64,000 nt of DNA, taken from NCBI GenBank assembly GCA_035610365.1, contig CM069432.1:26722354-26786353 (forward strand), given 5' to 3'. The position numbers were made by a program, and so were the translations under genes. Origin of the DNA: Aquatica leii (lineage: Eukaryota > Arthropoda > Insecta > Coleoptera > Lampyridae). Positions 58,259 through 64,000 of this stretch are shown in pieces. The stretch's first letter is position 1, and each line of letters starts with the position of its first letter. The notes under the pieces were generated by a model. That model did not search any database and was not told where the DNA came from. It saw only the letters and a list, made by a program, of their open reading frames with translations.

Positions 58259-58828
58259 TGACGTTGTAGTGGTTTGTTTTCTTCATTTATTTATTTATTT
58301 AGTTTGTTGTTTTTTTAATTATTATTAGTTAGTATATTGTAATTTTTAATACTTAATTTTTAATGTAAATACGTAATCTTGATATATATATTTTATGTTT
58401 ACTTTTTATGGTTACAATGATTTTTGTAATTTTAACTTTTATTATTTTTAGGTATTTGTATAAAGTTTTTGTTAAAAAAAAATAATTTTCAATCAAGATA
58501 TTTTAATTGTAAGTAACTGCTTTGATTTAAGTACATTTAGGTATATTATTATTATTATTATTACATTTTAGTTGTTTCAGCTTTATATCTTATTAGTGTT
58601 ATTTAAGTCTTCTTGGTTTTGTTAAAAATTTATTCTTTGTAAATAAGGAATCTTTATGTATTGCTTTTCACTGTTATTTATTGTTGAATATGTCTAACTT
58701 TATTAAATACTTCAAACTTTATCATTCTTATTTGTATATGATTAAACACTTGCCTTTGAATAAAACACTTGAATTTGAATTTACTGTCTTTTATTTATTT
58801 ATGTACAATAAATATTATAAAATATCGA
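58259..58828. other. AT-rich convergent spacer between polymerase and protease
   Basis: It separates the 3' ends of the two converging transcription units and presumably holds polyadenylation signals for both (AATAAA at 58759 and 58807, TTTATT on the complementary side). No gene is seen. The ORF at 58681-58899 is AT-driven. Confidence 0.55.
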
Positions 58829-59283
58829 TTACATTTGTTTTCTTAAAATACAAATTATACAATAAACTAATGCATACATCATTTTTATTAAATCATTAGT
58901 AAATATTTCTAAAAATTTTGTCATGTTTGTGTTACAAAGTTTAAAATATAAATATACAAGACAATATTGGCCGCAAAACATAGAATGAAAATCTTGTAAA
59001 ATTTTACAATTAAAAGTCCAAGTACAACAATTTCTTTCTAAAAACTTTTTATGATATCCTAGGGTGATCTTCCAAAAGAATCAAAGTATTCTCCATGTCC
59101 ATATTCATCAATGTAAAATGCGGCCCAATGTTCACCAGGTTTATAGGAGGGGTCGGTGTTTGCAATAATAGCACAAGGTCTCTGTATACGCCATGGTAAT
59201 TGATTAGAAGCACATACAAGTCGATGTACATTCTTGGTGGTCGCGATGTTCTTCAAACATTGTTGAATTTGTACCGCATTCAT
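58829..59283 (-). pseudogene. Adenain-type cysteine protease (virion maturation), frameshifted
   Basis: The minus-strand ATG is at 59283, inside the preceding gene's 3' end; an in-frame GTG at 59310 was ignored. The first frame runs to a stop just after FGRSP and holds GEHWAAFYIDEYGHGEYFDS, with the catalytic His at residue 52. The catalytic Cys (codon 58975-58973, context FCGQYC) lies in a different frame, reached after a break near 59063. That frame ends at 58829. Adenain-family proteases cleave capsid precursor proteins in adenoviruses and Polintons. The break separates His from Cys, so no active enzyme is expected. Confidence 0.85.
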
Positions 59284-59758
59284 CTCTGCTATTTTTCTTT
59301 GACCATTCACATAAAATTAAAGCGTGTTCCAGAGCACACGAAGGATTTTCAATGTGATGATGTAGACATTTGATTGCTTGCATATCTTTGTTTAATTCTT
59401 TAAATGTTGGACAACTCATCCCCTCCATGTTAACTACCGGTTTGTTTAAAAATTTTAAAGTGTTTTGCTTTTCATAGCCTTTTACAAAAATACCGTTAAA
59501 AGGCATCAATAATTTTCTAAGTTCGTCTTCAAAATCTTCATAATTTATGTATCCAGTACTCCATTTTAGACCATGAAAATAATTTTCCAAATAATAAACT
59601 TCGTTTTTCACTGATTTTGGCAAAGTAGAATAAGGCCTTGGTGGCTTTATGAGCAAAACTTCGCAATAGTCACCATCTGACGAAACAACTGCAACTTCTT
59701 TAGGAATAAATTTCTTGTCTTCTCCGCGAAAACCTTGCAAATCAACAAACGCGTCCAT
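59204..59758 (-). CDS. Polinton exonuclease-like protein (RNase H fold, probably inactive)
   Basis: The 184-codon ORF starts MDAFVDLQGFRG and contains KEVAVVSSDG, FVKGYEKQNTLKFL and HHIENPSCALEHALILCEW. This wording is that of an uncharacterised Polinton/adintovirus-associated protein whose order of blocks resembles a DEDD exonuclease (D-x-Q in place of D-x-E, and H-x..C-A-L..A). That fold call is inference. The ORF is unbroken and overlaps the protease start by about 80 bases. The last 40 residues, after CEW, look non-conserved and may result from a late frameshift. It sits between the major capsid and protease genes. Confidence 0.7.
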   Translation of the reverse strand: MDAFVDLQGFRGEDKKFIPKEVAVVSSDGDYCEVLLIKPPRPYSTLPKSVKNEVYYLENYFHGLKWSTGYINYEDFEDELRKLLMPFNGIFVKGYEKQNTLKFLNKPVVNMEGMSCPTFKELNKDMQAIKCLHHHIENPSCALEHALILCEWSKKNSRDECGTNSTMFEEHRDHQECTSTCMCF

Positions 59759-59808
59759 TCTTCTCGAGTGTTAAGTAATAACTAAGTTGAGTAAAGTGTC
59801 GAGTATTC

Positions 59809-61122
59809 TTAACTACTAAAATCCACCATTACATTTCTATGTTTATCAATTTCTATGACGTTGTCAAATTCTGCGTAAACTAAACAGTTTATAGTTTCAC
59901 TTAACGCATCTTCGAATCCAACTTCTATGCGCAACGACCCATTTTTTACAAGATTCCAATGTGTATTAGCATTTGCCGATAAATCCGGTGTTAAATCAAA
60001 AGCCATTAAACAGAAACCTTTAGGGTAATCTTCTCGAGATATATCATTTCCTTCATTTAAGAAATGAATGCCGGTTCCGGAGTATAAAGTATGGTATGCT
60101 CGCACGTACAAGCCTGATTTTGTAAAATCCGGTTGAAGCGGTTTTGAAGGAATTTGCTGGCCATCAATATACAAAGACAGATAATTAATTTTATAATGAT
60201 GAAAATTAAACGGGTTGGTGGCGTAATCTCCATTGAACGCTTTATTTGACACAAATCCAATAATACAACGCTTAGGTAATTGGCCTAAGAAAACGTTGTC
60301 TAAAGACTTTCGTTGAATCCCTGATGGAATAGTCAATACTTTAACATCTGCTTTAGTTATTGGATATTTTGCCGAAGTAGATTCTAACGCTTTTGTGTGT
60401 GCAATTAGAATTGTAGGATTAATTCTCATTCTTCTTACTAAAAGACTGGCTTCTAAAATTTTCACCTTGTATGTAGACCCTAATTTAGCCATTAAACTAA
60501 ACGAATCTCTTGAACGAACAAATTTTATCTTCATTTCGACGCCGTTAACAAGAAATTTTTCTTGATTAAATATGTCAGAGTGGACATGTCCCATCATCTC
60601 GATTTGGTTATTTTCGGAAGTAAAAGATTTTCTTTTAATGAATCCCACATTGTCTTCCGTTAGACTATCCATTTTTCCTGGTGTATCATTATGCCATAAA
60701 CTACACGATAGATGTGAAGATTTTGCTTCTGATCCATAGTTTAGTAGAGTTTCAATATAAGAACGGTATGCATATGTGTTATTAGGCGGAGATACAAGTT
60801 TCTGATTTAAATAAATCTCAACTTGACTAAATAGAGAATGTAACCAGTTATTTACAGGCCCTACAACATCCTCAAGGTTTAACGAAGTATCGTCTTGTTT
60901 TACGATTTTTGCTGTTACATACAGCATCGTTTGACTTAAGTCCAAGTAATCATTACCGTTGCCAGGTATAACAAATTCAATCGGTGCGTCGTCAGTTAAC
61001 GAAGATAGTGGCTTGTAGAAAATCCATTCGCCAGATTCTATACTTGTTTGAGTTGATGGGAGGGCAAATATATCTAATTCAGATTTAATGCATTCGCAAG
61101 ATTGAGCGTGAAGAAAAGCCAT
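59809..61122 (-). CDS. Polinton/adintovirus major capsid protein (hexon, double jelly-roll), intact
   Basis: The 437-codon ORF is open from ATG 61122 to the stop at 59809. It carries SGEWIFYKPLSSLTDDAPIE, NDYLDLSQTMLYVTAKIV, WLHSLFSQVEIYLNQKLVS, YRSYIETLLNYGSEAKSSHL, GIQRKSLDNVFLGQLPKR and NPFNFHHYKINYLSLYIDGQ. These match the family long annotated as F54H12.2-like in animal genomes and now recognised as the double jelly-roll capsid protein of Polintons and adintoviruses. Trimers would form the virion shell. It starts 2 bases after the pX-like stop. It is the only large virion gene here with no break, which is notable beside a dead polymerase. Confidence 0.93.
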   Translation of the reverse strand: MAFLHAQSCECIKSELDIFALPSTQTSIESGEWIFYKPLSSLTDDAPIEFVIPGNGNDYLDLSQTMLYVTAKIVKQDDTSLNLEDVVGPVNNWLHSLFSQVEIYLNQKLVSPPNNTYAYRSYIETLLNYGSEAKSSHLSCSLWHNDTPGKMDSLTEDNVGFIKRKSFTSENNQIEMMGHVHSDIFNQEKFLVNGVEMKIKFVRSRDSFSLMAKLGSTYKVKILEASLLVRRMRINPTILIAHTKALESTSAKYPITKADVKVLTIPSGIQRKSLDNVFLGQLPKRCIIGFVSNKAFNGDYATNPFNFHHYKINYLSLYIDGQQIPSKPLQPDFTKSGLYVRAYHTLYSGTGIHFLNEGNDISREDYPKGFCLMAFDLTPDLSANANTHWNLVKNGSLRIEVGFEDALSETINCLVYAEFDNVIEIDKHRNVMVDFSS

Positions 61123-61124
61123 TA

Positions 61125-61568
61125 TTAATTTCTGTCAAAAATATCGTTGTAATTAACTTTGGAATTAGCAGGCTTGCGTCGAGAAGTTGACGTCTTCTTG
61201 TTAGTTACAGACAGAGAATGACTGGTTGTTTTTTGACGCGGTTTTTTATATCCAGAACCCTGCATCAGATTTTCAATTTTAGTGTCTGCTTTGCGCTTCA
61301 GACTCTGACCGGCTTCGCGCATTCTATCTTGAAACGATTCTTTGATTGGCCGGTTTTCCACAATATCTCCTAAAATATTACTTCCCGTCCTCAACGCTTC
61401 TTTTCCTACTGCTTTCACGCCTGACTTAAACAATGGTAAAATTGAACGAAATATACCCCCCAACCAACTTCCAATTCCATGACCTCTTTGATATGGAGCC
61501 CCTCGGTAAATAACACCAATTCCACTACCGGCTTGATTAATGTAATATTGTTGATATGGACACGCCAT
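61125..61568 (-). CDS. pX/pVI-like core or minor capsid protein of Polinton
   Basis: The 147-codon ORF opens MACPYQQYYINQAGSGIGVI and is followed by GAPYQRGHGIGSWLGGIFR, a hydrophobic SILPLFKSGVKAVGKEALR stretch (about residues 42-60) and a lysine/arginine-rich tail with KKPRQKT. A Gly-rich amphipathic segment plus a basic tail is like adenovirus precursor pX/pVI and the corresponding adintovirus protein, thought to bind DNA and membranes inside the particle. Spacing is 1 base from the penton stop and 2 bases to the capsid ATG. No break is seen. Confidence 0.8.
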   Translation of the reverse strand: MACPYQQYYINQAGSGIGVIYRGAPYQRGHGIGSWLGGIFRSILPLFKSGVKAVGKEALRTGSNILGDIVENRPIKESFQDRMREAGQSLKRKADTKIENLMQGSGYKKPRQKTTSHSLSVTNKKTSTSRRKPANSKVNYNDIFDRN

Positions 61569-61569
61569 T

Positions 61570-62408
61570 TTAATTAAGTTTTTTGAAATGAAGTTTCAAA
61601 TTCAGCGTACCAAACTCGAATGGCATAGAAGCTGCCGTGTCGGTCCTTATATTTATTTCTATATTTTCAAATTCTTTTCTCATAAGGGGTATGTAATGTA
61701 CAGGAGAAAATACTACATCTTTGTGACATCCGTAATTGTAATTGTCAGAAGTGACATTGACAATTCGCAATAAAGGCGCTAAGACATCTCCTACTAATTG
61801 TGGTTCTACAATATCACAATAAATAAACATTTGAGATGGTATACCTGTCCATATGTTTGCTGGATGAGCTGAAGTTTTTTCTTTTGCTAAATTTTGATCT
61901 GGTTGAAAGCCTAATTGAAGTGCTAATCTTCTTGAAAACCCAGTACAGATAATGTGGTGTTTACTTTTAAGAAAACTCGTTTTGTTATTCTGTTGTATTT
62001 AAAGTTTATCAGTTTCTTTATTATTTCGTGGTTATTAATTTCAGTAATAACGTCTTCGATTGATTCATAGTTTCCTGGAGAAATTTTTACAATATGCCAT
62101 TCTTGATAAGAAAAATGAATTGAATCTTTACTGTCAAGAAAATGTTTTGTTGCAAGATTTAACACTTCTTCGAGACTTAACTCGTGTTCTTCCGGCGGTT
62201 CAGTCCTATAGTACATTAAGTTATCAGTTTCTCCAACTGCTAAAAACGAACACGGATATTGAATTTCAGAAATTCCAACAACCCATTCTCCAGTCAATCT
62301 TACTCGTTTAGGTAATTGTGTCATAAAATTTGCAGTTGTATTGTTGGGGTAGTAATTCATAGAACTATTACTTAGCAAAGTTAAATAAAACTCATTCTCG
62401 GTATTCAT
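61570..62408 (-). pseudogene. Penton (single jelly-roll vertex protein), one frameshift
   Basis: The ATG at 62408 overlaps the integrase stop (ATGA). The protein shows NEFYLTLLSNSSMNYYPNNT, NFMTQLPKRVRLTGEWVVGI, and after a break near 61940 the C-terminal part MFIYCDIVEPQLVGDVLAPL with MPFEFGTLNLKLHF. This is the Polinton/adintovirus penton homologue, a single jelly-roll protein that caps capsid vertices. A single-base change near 61940 separates the two parts, and the sequence between the two ORFs is open in the second frame. It is otherwise full length. Confidence 0.85.
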
Positions 62409-63459
62409 AATTGTTGCAATTCGTTCGATGATACCCAAGAATTAAATTTGTCGCTATATCCTTGCCACTTTACAAAATACTGTTTATTTATTCCGCGACC
62501 TTTTTCTTTCAACAATTTCTCAATTTTATATCTTGTGTCACTAGTAATTGTAATAGGTTGTAATTCTTCTTCATAAAACGTTCCTTCAATTGGCTCCCGA
62601 TTTAACTCAACAACTCGGTAAACAGGAGGTTTTCGGTTAATAACTTCACTTATTTTAAACACTTCTTCGCTCCAATTTGTTGTATAACCCTTCTCAAAGA
62701 TCTGTTTAGTTCTACTAATTCTTACATGTTGACCGACTTTATATTTCGATATGCGTTTTAGTCCAACTCCACTGCTATACAGGTTTTGCCAAACTTGTAA
62801 AATATTTGAATCATTTACATCATTGGGTGCCATTTTAATGCTCCGATGATATCTATTATTATAAGACAATAATAAATTTTGTAACACATCAATGTACCGA
62901 TATGAATTGGAATATGTAAAGTAGCGCCACATTCTTGTTTTAAGAGTTCTATTAAATCGCTCAACTACAGCGGCTTTAACATCCGGATTGTTCGTAACGT
63001 AAAAATGAGTGTTGTGTTCTTTAAAAAACTTTTGTACAGTTTTTGCAACAAATTCTTTGCCTTTATCCGTTTGAATGTTTAGAGGTTTATTTTGACATTC
63101 TTTAAAAATATCTGCAAACGCATCAATAACGTTTTTAGCTGTTTTAGTTTTTAGTGGTCTAGCCCAAGCCTTTTTACTGAATACGTCAATTACGGTTAAA
63201 ATGTAATTATAGTTGTCGTTATATTTTTTCAAACTTTGCATATCACATAAATCAGCCTGCCATAATTCAAACATATTGTTTACGATGTATTTGTTTCTTG
63301 AAACCGTTTTTTATTAGGTTTATGTATAGTATACGATTCTTGTTGTTGTAACCATTTTTCAACACTGGGGCGATTATGTTTATACTTTACTGATTGAAAT
63401 AAGTCATTTGCACCCGCAAACCCGCTAACGTGAGCTGGGTCGTAATATACGGTGTCCAT
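62405..63459 (-). pseudogene. Retrovirus-like integrase with C-terminal chromodomain, one frameshift
   Basis: A short first ORF starts at ATG 63459 (MDTVYYDPAHVSGFAGANDL .. SVEKWLQQQESYTIH). It is the N-terminal DNA-binding part, ending at 63280. A break near 63300 separates it from the main ORF. There D8 (WQADLCD), D70 (IQTDKGKEF) and E105 (AVVERFNRT) form a DD35E triad. The last 45 residues, YKIEKLLKEKG..YFVKWQGYSDKFNSWV, are a chromodomain, which directs integration to modified chromatin in several mobile elements. The start lies 2 bases after the upstream gene's stop, and the end overlaps the penton ATG by 4 bases. Confidence 0.93.
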
Positions 63460-63461
63460 TA

Positions 63462-64000
63462 TCAAAGTTTGAAAGATTCCCAGCTTAAAACTCTTGACCT
63501 GCGGTTCGATCTTCTCGGGGTTTCAGTTACTGTCTGCCTTAACTCGTCATCGCCATCATAGTTTGGCGCAAAACTTTGATCACTTCTAAGTGGCGAAGTT
63601 ACCGCTAGTTGCTCATTTCTAAATTGTGAAACATCTCGACGTTTTAAATTTCCAATAAGTTCTTGCGGAAAATTGATTTCTTTCATATAAGATGCAAGCT
63701 GTTGCCAGCCTTTAGGACTGCTAGTTTTTCTTGGTCTTATAGCGTCATGTACTAAATCAATAATATTCGAAGATGGTATATTTTCTCCTTTTATTGTTAC
63801 AACTCCATTCTTATCCCATAGTATGTTTCCTGAAGTGTTCAAAATCCGCAAAAAGTTTTCCGCTTTTTTCTTGTATGTAGGAGGTAACGTGTTTATTATA
63901 TCAGAATCCGTCATCTTTGTAATCTTTTCTTCTTCAACTGAAATGTTAACAGGCTGTCGGCTTTCACCGACAAAATGTAAATACCTTTGAAGAATCTGAT
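63462..64000 (-). CDS. Conserved Polinton hypothetical protein, start outside window
   Basis: The frame is open from the right edge (..QILQRYLHFVGESRQPVNIS..) through an internal ATG at 63914 to a stop at 63462. Features are YKKKAENFLRILNTSGNILW, GVVTIKGENIPSSNIIDLVH, GWQQLASYMKEINFPQELIG and a basic tail (RRSNRRSRVLSWESF). I recognise the block order from unnamed proteins beside the integrase in arthropod Polintons, but know no function. The upstream ILQRYL segment is part of the same family, so the 63914 ATG is probably not the real start. Confidence 0.75.
   Translation of the reverse strand, partial: QILQRYLHFVGESRQPVNISVEEEKITKMTDSDIINTLPPTYKKKAENFLRILNTSGNILWDKNGVVTIKGENIPSSNIIDLVHDAIRPRKTSSPKGWQQLASYMKEINFPQELIGNLKRRDVSQFRNEQLAVTSPLRSDQSFAPNYDGDDELRQTVTETPRRSNRRSRVLSWESFKL

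Larger units (their letters stand above)
53983..64000. mobile_element. Endogenous Maverick/Polinton, adintovirus-like, right end outside window
   Basis: A protein-primed type B DNA polymerase (+) faces a compact leftward cluster of integrase, penton, pX-like, major capsid, exonuclease-like and adenain protease genes. This gene set is the signature of Polinton/adintovirus elements, which integrate with a retrovirus-like integrase and encode virion proteins. Gene spacing in the leftward block is 1-50 bases with overlaps. Neither terminal inverted repeat nor the 6-bp duplication can be checked here. A packaging ATPase is not visible and may be lost or lie to the right. Confidence 0.92.

Overview
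The window is AT-rich eukaryotic DNA made almost entirely of transposable elements and one endogenous virus-like element. Short GT..AG introns, R1-clade and other LINEs, Penelope, BEL/Pao, Ty3/gypsy, Helitron, hAT, pogo, piggyBac, MULE and Crypton relics, plus an adintovirus-type Maverick/Polinton, point to an arthropod, most likely an insect. There is no bacterial-style gene organisation. Many apparent ORFs begin at non-ATG codons, so I moved starts to ATG where it mattered. Families were identified by eye from remembered protein motifs, not by search.

Layout. 1-3102 (+) is a decayed transposase-like gene of a family I cannot name, with an RNase H/P-element-like motif order and a Tudor-like tail. 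3103-8972 has no gene but holds a 154-bp hAT-type MITE with its target duplication and a possible 1.5-kb non-autonomous element. 8973-11160 (-) is a pogo/Tigger-like transposon. Two Penelope remnants follow, one (+) at 11.2-11.5 kb and one (-) at 12.2-13.2 kb.

14.8-27.7 kb is a nest of elements. A Ty3/gypsy retroelement (+) is split by a MULE with long subrepeat-rich inverted termini (15.7-17.9 kb). It is split again by a hAT element (19,653-26,784) with a perfect 8-bp target duplication. The hAT carries a Helitron (19,823 to about 25,390), which is itself split by an unidentified 1.4-kb insert.

28,795-29,184 is a compact intronless ORF, the only plausible host-type gene, faintly similar to Jupiter/JPT1. 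Around 29.9-30.9 kb and 38.7-39.2 kb there are dispersed and tandem repeats. 31.0-34.9 kb (-) is an R1-like LINE. Two gypsy relics then converge at about 36.65 kb. A hAT relic lies at 40.7-41.4 kb. A LINE at 43.7-45.9 kb is interrupted by a BEL/Pao piece. A piggyBac relic (46.1-48.5 kb) contains a MITE with perfect 47-bp inverted repeats. A DDE_4-like N-terminal ORF ends in a 145-bp hairpin MITE (48.9-49.6 kb), and a Crypton relic sits at 50.0-51.1 kb.

From 53,983 to the right edge is the most coherent unit, an endogenous Maverick/Polinton (adintovirus-like) element. A rightward, intron-containing protein-primed type B DNA polymerase faces a compact leftward set. In the leftward reading order these are a basic hypothetical protein, a chromodomain integrase, penton, a pX-like core/minor capsid protein, a major capsid protein, an exonuclease-like protein and an adenain-type protease. 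Together they cover integration, replication, virion assembly and maturation. The polymerase, integrase, penton and protease carry frameshifts, while the major capsid, pX-like and exonuclease-like ORFs are intact. No packaging ATPase is visible, and the right terminus lies outside the window.
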